A program made the translations under genes and the position numbers. From the NCBI GenBank assembly GCA_016710265.1, contig JADJJL010000001.1:992001-1056000 (forward strand): a stretch of 64,000 bases of DNA, written 5' to 3'. This DNA is from Saprospiraceae bacterium (lineage in GTDB: Bacteria; Bacteroidota; Bacteroidia; Chitinophagales; Saprospiraceae). How positions within the stretch are numbered: the first letter of the stretch is position 1; each line of letters opens with the position of its first letter. The notes beneath the pieces are model-generated. The model worked only from the letters and a program-made list of their open reading frames with translations, was not told where the DNA came from and searched no databases. Below are positions 42,616 through 51,952 of the stretch, one piece after another.

Positions 42616-42616
42616 A

Positions 42617-45600
42617 TTAACGGATTAAAGTAATATCTCCATATGCTTTATGATGCCCACCCAATTTATCCGTCCATTCAACCAGATATGCAAAAACAGC
42701 AGGTTGGACAAGCGTTGATCTAAAAACACCATCCCAACCCAGATTTGGATCATTTGGAAGAAAGTTTTTGATTTCATACATGAGCTCTCCCCAACGATCA
42801 AAGATACTGAATCGATCTATTTTTGCAATATCAGGATTTGAAAAAACAGAAAGTTTGTCATTGACTCCATCACCATTTGGACTAAAAACATTTGGAATAT
42901 ACACCTCACCCGAACCAATAATTTCTAAAACCAGGTAACGTATAGAATCACAATTGTCTTTAGAACTGAGATGTGCTTCATAAAAACCAGTTTTATCATA
43001 TTCTAAGCCATTGGTCGACCAATAATACTTGTCAATCGTACATAAAGTGTCATAGAAAATATATTCAGGTAGAATTTCTAATACTAAGGAATGAATGGAA
43101 TCACAACCTTCTTTGGTATTCAAATAAAACTGATAGCTTCCACTTTTTTGGTAAACGGTTCCATTGACAGGCCAAAAGAATTCGCCACATTCGCGGATGG
43201 TGTCCACGAAATAATATTCGGGTAAAATTTTAAGATTAATTAAAAGGGTTGAATCGCAGCCATGGTAATTTGATGTAGATAGAACCAAGGTATCATGTAA
43301 TCTATTTTGGTCAAACAATTCTCCGTGAATTAATATTTGTTGACCAGGACAGGTCGTAGTATCCAATCTAGTTTCTGATTTTTCAAAAAAATGAAGATTT
43401 ATCTGAACGGAAGAATCACAGCCATTTTGATTGGATGAAGTTAATAAAATAGTTCCACTGGTTTTATTTTTGTCAAATATTTGATTGTGTATCCTAATTT
43501 CAGAATCAGAGCAAATGAAAGTATCTAACGTTGAAGATGTTTTTGGAAAAAAATGAAGCTGAACTTTTAAAATAGAATCACAGCCATTTTGATTTAAGCC
43601 TGACAATAAAATCTCATCCGTCGGATTTGTTTCATCAAATGTTTTTTGATGAAGTAACAATTTGTCACCAGAACAAATAGTTGTGTCGAAGGTAAAAAGA
43701 GAATTTGCCAGCACATTAATTTTGACCTGTATAATAGAATCACAGCCAAACTGATTTGAATTAGCTAATGTAATTATACCGGTAGTATTATTTTCATCAA
43801 AGACCTGTTGGTGCAAAATGATTTGTTCGCCTGTACAAATACTTGTATCAATGATGGAGCCGGTTGCGCTTAAAAAAGATAATTTTACAGATAGAATGGA
43901 ATCACAACCATTTTGATTTTCACCTTTCAATAAAATTAGACCGTTTGTATTATTTTCATCAAATGTTTGATTGTGCAAAATCATTGATTCGCCTAAACAA
44001 ATTGCAGTATCTAATTGTCCAATGGTTTCTTGCAAAAAATGAATTTGAATGAACACACTAGAATCACATCCAAACTTTCCTGCATTTTGTAGTACGACAT
44101 TGGAAGAGCTTGAGTTTTTTGAAAACCATACCTCACCGATTTTAATGGAATCATTTGGACAAATGGAATAAGAAATGGAATCAATTTTACTTTGTACACA
44201 ATTCACCAAACCAAAATCAATTGAAAAATCATTTTCACCGTCGTTGCCTGTCGTGTATTCAAATACAATCTGATTATACAATAAAGTTGGAAATGGAAAG
44301 CTTAGACTTGCATCAGAATCATTTTCACCGTTTCCAAAATTTAATCTATTGTGTAATTTGGTGATGGCATAAGGAATGCTGTCAATTAAAATTTGTTGAT
44401 TTGAAAAAAGGCTATCCGAACCTAACTGTATGAAGTATTTTGTCAACGGAGCAAGACTTTTAAAAATATATAAGCCATTGGTATCTGTTTGGGTTTGTGA
44501 GATCAAATTTCCATTTAAATCAAAGAGTTTTAAAGTTAAGTTGATGACAGGTTCTTCACCAGGATCTTGTAATCCATCTGCGTCAAAATCTTTCCAGACG
44601 TAATTCCCAATTGAAATGCCTATGCCTTGAGGGGTAGAAGATCCATTTAAAATTTCTATGTCACCAAGACCAGATGATTTACCAAATGTACCTTTTTCAC
44701 CTGTGAATATGTTGTAGTTTAAGTTTTTAGTACCCAGAGAATTGTCAATTTGACTCCAACCATTGGACCAAATTTGTGCAGGATCCATCATTGTGGATAA
44801 AATCGTATTGTAACTTGGATGAATAGCCAATGCTCCTTGCGCGCTTTCCTGGTGGCTAAAAAATCCATCCTCAAAATAGTACTCTCCTTTACATATTCCT
44901 TGATTGTTGTTGGCTCCTCTGGTGGTATAAAATCCTGCAGTCCCATTTTGTTCTAATAGGTATTCATCTTTTAATTTAAATAATTTAAGATTATCTCCAC
45001 CTGAGAATGCAATGTAAGCCACTCGATCGGACTTACGCGTTCCAAAATCTCTTCCACCTGTTTGATATCCAAATCTATCACCTAAAGCAACAATTAAATT
45101 GTCTTCGGAATCGAATTCAATGTCAGAAAGAACTGGGACTGGTCCACAAGCAACATCTCCACCTTTATAATAATTGTAAAAATCAAAGGACCAAGGACGG
45201 AAAGTTCCACATAAATTTCCTTCTAAAAATCCTTTTTGATAATGAAGTTCGAAATTTATTAATTCTTTAAATTGAGTATTTTCAAAAGTGTAAATGACAG
45301 CTCGAAGATCACTGTCTAATCCAGTAGATTCTGCAGAGCAAACGCCCCCAATATATAATTTACCATCCTTGTGTTTAAGCGCCCACGGTCTCCAATCGGA
45401 AGTGGATTTACATGCTGGATTTGGAATAACAGTTTCATTTATTCTATCAGGTGTTATTGGTAAGACCAATGGATTTCCTAAAGCTATAGTAATAATGGAC
45501 TGATTGTACATATTGATCACATATAATGTGTCGCCCGCCTCATTTAAATCCAGATCGCCTAATCCCCATTTACCAACGAGGTCAAAAACCAGTGAATCAT

Positions 45601-46813
45601 GATTTCCATCGACCATGTTAAAGGGAAGACTACGCATCAATAAATTCTCATCACCGGTTTGAATTCCAAAGCTATCTAAATTCAGAAGCAATTTGGTATT
45701 TCCAAAATAAGTAAATCCTGGTTGAACAGTTGGGGTGGGTAAAAAACCATTAAGATCCGTATCATAAATGGCACCTAAACCAAAGGGCCCAATAGCTGCA
45801 TTGCGTTTAAGAAATGCGGCTGAAAAAAGATGACGTGTTTCTTTTTGAAAACCCAAACCCCAGATAGATCCTGTTTCTGAATTGCTAGCCAGAAAATAAT
45901 TTCCATTGGGACCCAATCTTGGTCCTCCGTTTGGCGTATTGAATAAATTGGCAACAATAGTGGGTTGGAAATAAGCAGGGCTTGATGGATTGGAGCCATC
46001 TCCTTTTGAAAACATGGCTGTAACAATCCATGGATTTACTTCAATGACGTCTTGCCGAAAAAAGATACCCAAGTTTGCATTGCAAATTCCAATGGTGGTT
46101 TTTTGAGTGCGAGTTTTGTTGTCAGGGCCTGGATTGGAATCAAATAATCCAGGAGGAACTTGATATTCCACTCGCACTTTTAAACCCGGAGGTAAACCAT
46201 TTATGGACCAAAGTCCATTGGTTTTTGATGTTGTTGAAGCTATTATTGTTTTAGAATCATCATAGAGCTTTACATCTATTCCAGGTATTCCATTTTCTGA
46301 ACTCTCTTGAATTCCATTGTTGTTATAATCTTGATAAACTTTTCCACCTAAAGCTTGAGAACCAGCACAGATGGGAGGATCACATGGAAAGGGTAAGCTT
46401 ATCAAAACTGGTGTGGAAGCACAATTCCCTGTGGTAAACTCAGCGTCAACCATTTGATTGCTACCATCAGGATCAAGGATAAACTGAACATAAGGAGGAC
46501 AAGCTTTTTCGAAAGGATCAAAAAATTTACTTTGACCATTTACTTTGACTTCAATTCTGGAACCTGGAGGAGGATTGGTCCAAGTCAAAAAAACAGCAAC
46601 GATCAATTTGGATTGATTTCCGGTGCGAGGACCAAATTCACAATCTCCAACAACCACTTTTTTAATGGTTAAGGAACACATAGCAGGAGCTGTTATACCA
46701 TGAGGACTAATATTATTTTTTGAAATATAACTATTAAAATATGAAATTGTAAACATGAGCAGCCAAAAAGGCAATGCATTAGTAGAAAACAGATTTGTTT
46801 GTCTACTGGTCAT
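42617..46813 (-). CDS. T9SS type B secreted protein with SdrD_B-like domains and gliding-type C-terminal domain
   Basis: 1398 residues, secreted via Sec then the type IX system. N-terminal hydrophobic signal (LPFWLLMFTISYFNSYI). Two SdrD_B-like domains with calcium-type patterns (GKVYQDYNNNGIQE at about 152; GNYVWKDFDADGLQDPGEE at about 740) flank a propeller-like region (about 250-730). Eight repeats of about 45-65 residues follow (about 880-1300), each with C-x-G/S...F-D-x-N...GCDS. The last 90 residues (YIPNVFSPNGDGVND, IFDRWGELMYE) are the CHU_C/T9SS type B sorting domain. Likely a surface adhesin or filament component; ligand unknown. Confidence 0.92.
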   Translation of the reverse strand: MTSRQTNLFSTNALPFWLLMFTISYFNSYISKNNISPHGITAPAMCSLTIKKVVVGDCEFGPRTGNQSKLIVAVFLTWTNPPPGSRIEVKVNGQSKFFDPFEKACPPYVQFILDPDGSNQMVDAEFTTGNCASTPVLISLPFPCDPPICAGSQALGGKVYQDYNNNGIQESSENGIPGIDVKLYDDSKTIIASTTSKTNGLWSINGLPPGLKVRVEYQVPPGLFDSNPGPDNKTRTQKTTIGICNANLGIFFRQDVIEVNPWIVTAMFSKGDGSNPSSPAYFQPTIVANLFNTPNGGPRLGPNGNYFLASNSETGSIWGLGFQKETRHLFSAAFLKRNAAIGPFGLGAIYDTDLNGFLPTPTVQPGFTYFGNTKLLLNLDSFGIQTGDENLLMRSLPFNMVDGNHDSLVFDLVGKWGLGDLDLNEAGDTLYVINMYNQSIITIALGNPLVLPITPDRINETVIPNPACKSTSDWRPWALKHKDGKLYIGGVCSAESTGLDSDLRAVIYTFENTQFKELINFELHYQKGFLEGNLCGTFRPWSFDFYNYYKGGDVACGPVPVLSDIEFDSEDNLIVALGDRFGYQTGGRDFGTRKSDRVAYIAFSGGDNLKLFKLKDEYLLEQNGTAGFYTTRGANNNQGICKGEYYFEDGFFSHQESAQGALAIHPSYNTILSTMMDPAQIWSNGWSQIDNSLGTKNLNYNIFTGEKGTFGKSSGLGDIEILNGSSTPQGIGISIGNYVWKDFDADGLQDPGEEPVINLTLKLFDLNGNLISQTQTDTNGLYIFKSLAPLTKYFIQLGSDSLFSNQQILIDSIPYAITKLHNRLNFGNGENDSDASLSFPFPTLLYNQIVFEYTTGNDGENDFSIDFGLVNCVQSKIDSISYSICPNDSIKIGEVWFSKNSSSSNVVLQNAGKFGCDSSVFIQIHFLQETIGQLDTAICLGESMILHNQTFDENNTNGLILLKGENQNGCDSILSVKLSFLSATGSIIDTSICTGEQIILHQQVFDENNTTGIITLANSNQFGCDSIIQVKINVLANSLFTFDTTICSGDKLLLHQKTFDETNPTDEILLSGLNQNGCDSILKVQLHFFPKTSSTLDTFICSDSEIRIHNQIFDKNKTSGTILLTSSNQNGCDSSVQINLHFFEKSETRLDTTTCPGQQILIHGELFDQNRLHDTLVLSTSNYHGCDSTLLINLKILPEYYFVDTIRECGEFFWPVNGTVYQKSGSYQFYLNTKEGCDSIHSLVLEILPEYIFYDTLCTIDKYYWSTNGLEYDKTGFYEAHLSSKDNCDSIRYLVLEIIGSGEVYIPNVFSPNGDGVNDKLSVFSNPDIAKIDRFSIFDRWGELMYEIKNFLPNDPNLGWDGVFRSTLVQPAVFAYLVEWTDKLGGHHKAYGDITLIR

Positions 46814-46997
46814 CTATTAAAATGTGAAATGCTCAAAACACGTATTTGCACAGCTCAAGAAATCAATCTTCATGTTGCAAATATACCAAATAAAACTATT
46901 TAGCTCAGAGAACCTTCTAGAAACTTATTTAAGGATAATCTGGATTGCTTTTCAAAACCACATTTTACAAGTGGCTCTGTTAGCAGAAAAAGAATGA

Positions 46998-47600
46998 CTA
47001 CCTTTTCAACAACAAATTCATACCCATTTTTAATATATCATCAGAAATACTACCGTCGTTGTTGGTGTCTAATAATTTACCAAAAATGCCATAACCGCTA
47101 TTTTGTTGTTCTGTTTTTTGGACAGTTTGTCCAAGCACTTGTTGGACATTTTCAGGATTGATCTGGTTAGACGATTTTGCCTTACCCAATAAACCCATTA
47201 AGACTGGTGCAAGGATTCCCATTAGTTTTAATATAGTGGGTAGGTCTAATTTAAAAACCTGACTGATACCATTAGCGACATTTTGTTGTTTAAAACCAAG
47301 AATATGGCCTAAAATTCCAGCGGCATTGAAGGCTGGAGCAGCTTGTTGTGGGTTTCCCATATTTAAAAAACCTGATAGATTGTCCAATATGCTTCCGTCG
47401 TGGTTTCTTTCCAGAGCATTTATAAGACTACCTGCCCCATTTTGAGATTCAGTGTTGTTTGAAAGTCCCTGCATTAAGGTGGTCAATACACTTTTTGCAG
47501 CTGCTACACCTTGGTGAGAATCTTGTATTCCTGCCTGAGACGCAAGATTGGCTAAAGTTTCATCAGGTAAATACTGAGACAAGAGTTGATTTAAGTCCAT
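46998..47600 (-). CDS. DUF937-family protein with EF-hand-like loops
   Basis: 200 residues, no signal peptide. The DUF937 pattern (MDLNQLLSQYLPDETLANLASQAG, then ALERNHDGSILDNLSGF and GILGHILG) is clear. Two loops, NHDGSI and DTNNDGSISDD, look like EF-hand calcium loops. Highly biased to Ala/Gly/Leu/Gln. Function unknown. Confidence 0.85.
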   Translation of the reverse strand: MDLNQLLSQYLPDETLANLASQAGIQDSHQGVAAAKSVLTTLMQGLSNNTESQNGAGSLINALERNHDGSILDNLSGFLNMGNPQQAAPAFNAAGILGHILGFKQQNVANGISQVFKLDLPTILKLMGILAPVLMGLLGKAKSSNQINPENVQQVLGQTVQKTEQQNSGYGIFGKLLDTNNDGSISDDILKMGMNLLLKR

Positions 47601-47685
47601 GATTATTATTTTGTGAATGGTTTAAACAAACATCCTTATGAAAAGATTCATATGAAGTTCCTTTTTTTAATATATTTTTGTACTT

Positions 47686-48372
47686 ATGATTAGAGTATTG
47701 TTCATTTTTCTTTTTTGCTTACCGTTGTTGTTATTTTCTCAAAAATATGGATACACCATTAAAGGTGGTTCCGGGTTGGCAACACAAAGGTGGCAAGGTG
47801 GGGGAGGAGGGAGAAGTCCTGTTTTGGCGCATCATGGTGTGATAGGCGCTGATTTTGAATCTGAAGGAGGAAATGTGATTTACGGTCAATTGGGTTACCA
47901 TCTCCGAGGATCCGGTGAAAGAGTTTTACGCTTTTATGATATTCATGGCAATGATTATCCAGGAGGTTTTTTTGGGATGAAGTTTCACAATATTTCACTG
48001 GAAGCAGGAATGAAAAAGTTTTTTCTTAAGCAGCAGCTGAAGGCTTATTATGGAATGGGTGTACGGGTAGAATATACTGTAAAACAACAATTGCAGTTTT
48101 TATATCAACAGTATGAGCCATTTGTGCAAAAAATAAATTATGGATTTAGCGTAAAGGTTGGAACTGAGCTAGAATTAAGTAAATTTACAATGGGAGGTCT
48201 TGAAATAAATATAGCACCAGATATTTCACGTCAAATTTGGGTGAGAGGAGTTCGATTTATTGACCCTAGGACCAATATGATAAGTCCTCAAAATGAGCAA
48301 AGTGTTCGAAATTTAACCATTGAAATCAGTCTTTATTTAAGATTTCTTCAGATCATTGAATACATTGATTGA
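47686..48372 (+). CDS. Outer membrane beta-barrel-like protein
   Basis: 228 residues. Signal peptide MIRVLFIFLFCLPLLLFSQ, then alternating strands (YGYTIKGGSGLATQRW, GAIYGQLGYHLRGSG-like, LKAYYGMGVRVEYTV, NLTIEISLYLRFLQII) suggesting an 8-strand barrel of the Bacteroidota porin type. Glycine-rich loop GGGGGR at about 37-42. Ends 70 bp before metK. Function unknown. Confidence 0.7.
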   Translation: MIRVLFIFLFCLPLLLFSQKYGYTIKGGSGLATQRWQGGGGGRSPVLAHHGVIGADFESEGGNVIYGQLGYHLRGSGERVLRFYDIHGNDYPGGFFGMKFHNISLEAGMKKFFLKQQLKAYYGMGVRVEYTVKQQLQFLYQQYEPFVQKINYGFSVKVGTELELSKFTMGGLEINIAPDISRQIWVRGVRFIDPRTNMISPQNEQSVRNLTIEISLYLRFLQIIEYID

Positions 48373-48416
48373 TATGGATATACTATCTCAAAAGATATCG
48401 AATTAATAAATTATAA

Positions 48417-48424
48417 TATATTTG
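48417..48424 (+). promoter_or_regulatory. metK -7 box
   Basis: TATATTTG; predicted start near 48431 and a leader of about 12 nt. It overlaps the TTG at 48422 that would otherwise be an alternative start, supporting ATG 48443. There is no room for a riboswitch. Confidence 0.7.
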
Positions 48425-48442
48425 CAGCCTTATTTAAAAAAC

Positions 48443-49732
48443 ATGCCATATTTATTTACATCAGAGTCTGTTTCAGAAGGACATCCGGACAAAGTTGCCG
48501 ATCAAATATCCGATGCTTTAATTGATAATTTTCTTGCATTTGACAAGGAATCCAAAGTTGCTTGCGAGACGCTTGTGACTACGGGGCAAGTAGTTGTTGC
48601 GGGGGAGGTTAAGACAAAGACTTATCTGGATATTCATAAAATAGTCAGAGGCGTCATTGAAGATATTGGATATACCAAAAGCGAATACATGTTTGAGGCC
48701 AACAGCTGTGGGATCCTATCTGCGATTCATGAGCAATCTGCAGACATCAACAGAGGAGTGGATAGAAAGAAAAAAATAGATCAAGGTGCCGGAGACCAAG
48801 GTATGATGTTTGGATATGCCAGCAGCGAAACGGCCAATTATATGCCATTGCCATTGACCATCGCCCATATGTTGTTGGAAGAATTGGCAAAAATTAGAAA
48901 AGATGGTCGTCAAATGAACTATCTAAGACCGGATGCTAAAAGCCAAGTGACCATCGAATACAGCGATGACAATAAACCACAAAGAATCGACAGCATCGTA
49001 ATATCCACTCAGCATGATGATTTTGTAAAACCGGGAAAAGCAGCGAATGCAGAGGAAAGAGCGGATAAAGCCATGTTGCTTAAAATAGCAGAAGATGTAA
49101 AGACTATTTTGATTCCCCGTGTAAAAAGAAGATTACCATCAGGTATACAGAAACTATTCAATGAATATATAACCTACCACATAAATCCGACTGGAAAATT
49201 TGTGATTGGCGGACCTCATGGAGATACTGGTTTGACCGGCAGAAAAATCATCGTGGACACTTATGGTGGAAAAGGAGCTCATGGAGGAGGAGCATTTTCA
49301 GGAAAAGACCCTTCTAAAGTAGACCGTTCAGCAGCATATGCAACGCGCCACATTGCAAAAAACATGGTAGCTGCAGGGATTTGTTCTGAAGTGTTGGTGC
49401 AAGTATCTTATGCAATTGGGGTTGCAAAACCATGCGGCTTGTACATCAATACATATGGTACTTCCAAGGTAAAATTGTCGGATGGTGCGATTGCCAGGAA
49501 AATTGAAAAAATGTTTGATCTTCGTCCATTTGCAATAGAACAAAGATTAAAACTTCGCAACCCAATTTATCGGGAGACCGCAGCCTATGGGCATATGGGA
49601 AGAGAAAATCAAATTGTTGAAAAAGAATTTGTTTCTCCTGATGGTAAAGTTAAAAAGTTAAAAGTTGAACTCTTTACCTGGGAAAAGCTTGACATGGTGA
49701 AGCCCCTTCGTAAGGCGTTTGGAATAAAATAG
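48443..49732 (+). CDS. metK: S-adenosylmethionine synthetase
   Basis: Makes SAM from methionine and ATP. 429 residues from ATG 48443 (MPYLFTSESVSEGHPDKVADQISDA, the universal N-terminus); the open frame continues upstream to a TTG that falls inside the promoter. GAGDQGMMFGYA, the P-loop-like GGPHGDTGLTGRKIIVDTYGG and GGGAFSGKDPSKVDRSAAYA are intact. The length is slightly above E. coli MetK because of an internal Bacteroidota insert. Confidence 0.97.
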   Translation: MPYLFTSESVSEGHPDKVADQISDALIDNFLAFDKESKVACETLVTTGQVVVAGEVKTKTYLDIHKIVRGVIEDIGYTKSEYMFEANSCGILSAIHEQSADINRGVDRKKKIDQGAGDQGMMFGYASSETANYMPLPLTIAHMLLEELAKIRKDGRQMNYLRPDAKSQVTIEYSDDNKPQRIDSIVISTQHDDFVKPGKAANAEERADKAMLLKIAEDVKTILIPRVKRRLPSGIQKLFNEYITYHINPTGKFVIGGPHGDTGLTGRKIIVDTYGGKGAHGGGAFSGKDPSKVDRSAAYATRHIAKNMVAAGICSEVLVQVSYAIGVAKPCGLYINTYGTSKVKLSDGAIARKIEKMFDLRPFAIEQRLKLRNPIYRETAAYGHMGRENQIVEKEFVSPDGKVKKLKVELFTWEKLDMVKPLRKAFGIK

Positions 49733-49760
49733 AATTATTAAAAATCAAACGGAACTGTCT

Positions 49761-50708
49761 ATGTCCAATGTTGGACTAGTGTCATTGATCATCCCCTGTC
49801 ACAACGAGGAAGAGGTCATCCCAGAAACCTACAAAAGGATCAAAGCGCTCAAAGACAGTTCCGGAATTTTTTTTGAAATAATATTTATAAATGATGGAAG
49901 TACAGATCAAACTGGAGGTCTTTTGGACCAATTGTCCCTCCAAGATGAGTTAGTAACTGTTCTTCATTTTTCCAGAAATTTTGGCCACCAACCAGCTATT
50001 TCAGCTGGTCTCCATGAGTCCACAGGAGACTTTGCAATTATTCTAGATGCAGATTTACAAGATCCTCCAACGGTGATACCTGAAATGCTGAAAGTGGCTA
50101 TCACTCAGCAAGCAGATGTGGTATATGGAGTCAGAACCCAACGAGCTGGAGAAAACTGGTTTAAGAAATGGACCGCCGGATTGTATTACAGGATGCTCAA
50201 CAAAATTTCTGAGGTTGAGCTGCCTTTGGATACCGGTGATTTCCGACTCATCAGTCGAAAAGTAATCGATGAATTTTGCAAACTAAGGGAAAAGAATAAA
50301 TACATCAGGGGTTTGTTAAGTTGGGTAGGTTATAAGCAGATCCCCTTTTATTATGAAAGAGAGGCCCGATTTGCTGGAAGCACACATTATTCACTTTGGA
50401 AAATGATCAATTTTGCCACCAAAGGCATGATTTATTTTTCAAAGAAACCTTTGTTAGTGGCTACAAACCTTGGGTTGTTTTGTGTTTTCATAGGACTAGG
50501 ACTTGTAGCCTATGTACTTGTGTCAAAATACTATTATAACCAAGTCGTAGGAGGATGGTCCTCATTGTTGGTCACCATTGTTTTTTTTGGAGGAATCCAG
50601 CTATTAAGTATTGGTTTATTGGGTCAATACCTTGGAAGCATTTTCGATGAGGTTAAAGATAGACCAGAGTATATAATAGAAAGGAAGACTAAAAGACCAA
50701 CAGTTTAG
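49761..50708 (+). CDS. Family 2 glycosyltransferase, polyprenyl-phosphate type
   Basis: Inner membrane enzyme of 315 residues: GT-A domain with SLIIPCHNEEEVIPETYKRI, FINDGSTDQTGGLLD, DADLQDPPTVI and DTGDFRLISRKVI, then two membrane helices (about 235-300) as in GtrB/DPM1-like enzymes that load sugars on undecaprenyl phosphate. Its stop overlaps the convergent fahA gene end by 4 bp. Confidence 0.92.
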   Translation: MSNVGLVSLIIPCHNEEEVIPETYKRIKALKDSSGIFFEIIFINDGSTDQTGGLLDQLSLQDELVTVLHFSRNFGHQPAISAGLHESTGDFAIILDADLQDPPTVIPEMLKVAITQQADVVYGVRTQRAGENWFKKWTAGLYYRMLNKISEVELPLDTGDFRLISRKVIDEFCKLREKNKYIRGLLSWVGYKQIPFYYEREARFAGSTHYSLWKMINFATKGMIYFSKKPLLVATNLGLFCVFIGLGLVAYVLVSKYYYNQVVGGWSSLLVTIVFFGGIQLLSIGLLGQYLGSIFDEVKDRPEYIIERKTKRPTV

Positions 50709-51952
50709 GAAACGATTGTACCCTTACATTCACCAAAGCCAATTCTAAATCCATTGCCTTGAGCAAATGCTTTCAACTCTAATTGGTCTCCATCTTGTAG
50801 AAAAACCCTCGTGCTTCCATCAGGAAGTGTAATTGGTTTTGTGCCTTTCCAAGCTAATTCCAGCATAGAACCATAAGAATTAGGTGTTGGACCTGAAATC
50901 GTACCAGATGCACAAATGTCGCCAATACGCATGTTGCAACCGTTTACGGTATGGTGTGCCAATTGTTGAAACATACTCCAATACAAATACTTAGTATTTG
51001 AATGAGAAATGGGATGTCCATTGAGTAGAACTTCCAGTTCAATATTGTAGTTGTTTTTACCTGTTTGATGAAGATAGTCCAAAGGTTGTGGATCCTGGAT
51101 TGGATTTTCTACTGCGAATGGTTCAAGTGCGTCTAAATCAATAAGCCATGGTGAAATGGTGCTACAGAAATTTTTACCGAGAAAAGGACCCAATGGAACA
51201 TATTCCCATTTTTGGATGTCTCTTGCTGACCAATCATTGAATAACATTAATCCATGAATGTGTTCTTTGGTTTGAGATAAAGGAATGGGATGTGCTAAAT
51301 CATTACCTTTCCCGACCACAAATGCCATTTCTAATTCAAAATCGAGTTGTCTGGATTTTGAATAAATGGGTGGTTCTCCATCTTTGCTTACTATTTGTCC
51401 AGCCGGACGAACCACCGGTGTTCCACTCACCACGATAGAAGAAGCTCTACCATGGTAACCAACAGGCAAATGGAGCCAATTGGGAAGTAAGGCATTGGCA
51501 GGATCTCTAAACATGATACCTACGTTGGTCGCATGTTCCTTACTGCTGTAAAAGTCTGTATAATCTCCGCATTGGATTGGAAGATGTAGTTCCACTTGCT
51601 GTCTCGGAATCAGGCTTTTTTCAAAAGAGGCCCGGTTGAGATTTTGTGTTGAAAACACTTCTGATAAATATCTTCTGATGTTTCTTAATGTTGCTTTACC
51701 ATGAGCCATTAAAGGATTTAAGCTATTGTTGGTAAAAAAAGAATTAGAAATTCCCAATGCTTCAGACAATCCTGCAAGAGAAGAAAGATCGATTATTTGA
51801 TCTCCAATGATCGAGCATAATTTTTTGGGATCTTGATTTCTAGAAAATACGCCCAAGGGTAAATTTTGGATTGGAAAATCAGAGTCTTCGGAATACGGTA
51901 TCCAAGATTTTAAATTAGGATCTATGTTTAACACGGATGGATTATTTATCAT
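50705..51952 (-). CDS. fahA: Fumarylacetoacetase
   Basis: Last step of tyrosine/homogentisate breakdown; 415 residues. DFYSSKEHATNVGIMFRDP holds metal and catalytic residues; LPVGYHGRASSIVVSG, LDFELEMAFVVGKGN, FNDWSARDIQKWEYVPLGPFLGKNF and SGPTPNSYGSMLEL are all conserved. Starts 4 bp inside radA, so the two are co-transcribed although unrelated in function. Confidence 0.96.
   Translation of the reverse strand: MINNPSVLNIDPNLKSWIPYSEDSDFPIQNLPLGVFSRNQDPKKLCSIIGDQIIDLSSLAGLSEALGISNSFFTNNSLNPLMAHGKATLRNIRRYLSEVFSTQNLNRASFEKSLIPRQQVELHLPIQCGDYTDFYSSKEHATNVGIMFRDPANALLPNWLHLPVGYHGRASSIVVSGTPVVRPAGQIVSKDGEPPIYSKSRQLDFELEMAFVVGKGNDLAHPIPLSQTKEHIHGLMLFNDWSARDIQKWEYVPLGPFLGKNFCSTISPWLIDLDALEPFAVENPIQDPQPLDYLHQTGKNNYNIELEVLLNGHPISHSNTKYLYWSMFQQLAHHTVNGCNMRIGDICASGTISGPTPNSYGSMLELAWKGTKPITLPDGSTRVFLQDGDQLELKAFAQGNGFRIGFGECKGTIVS

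Larger units (their letters stand above)
42239..42616 (-). repeat. 101-bp tandem array: tRNA-Pro plus three armless tRNA-like units
   Basis: Four units start at 42239, 42340, 42441 and 42542, exactly 101 bp apart. Each has a tRNA-like element followed by a nearly identical A/T-rich 46-bp spacer. Read on the minus strand the first unit is a normal tRNA-Pro; the other three keep only the acceptor stem, a short substitute hairpin and the T arm. Details are in the separate entries. Confidence 0.9.

Noticed and set aside
42239..42616. CRISPR-like array from regular 101-bp spacing
   Set aside because: The spacers are identical and the repeat is a tRNA-like element; CRISPR spacers vary and no cas genes are near.
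48422..48442. TTG start extending metK
   Set aside because: The TTG is inside the TATATTTG promoter box; ATG 48443 gives the standard MetK start.
48373..48442. SAM riboswitch upstream of metK
   Set aside because: Only about 12 nt of leader follow the promoter, too short for any known SAM riboswitch.
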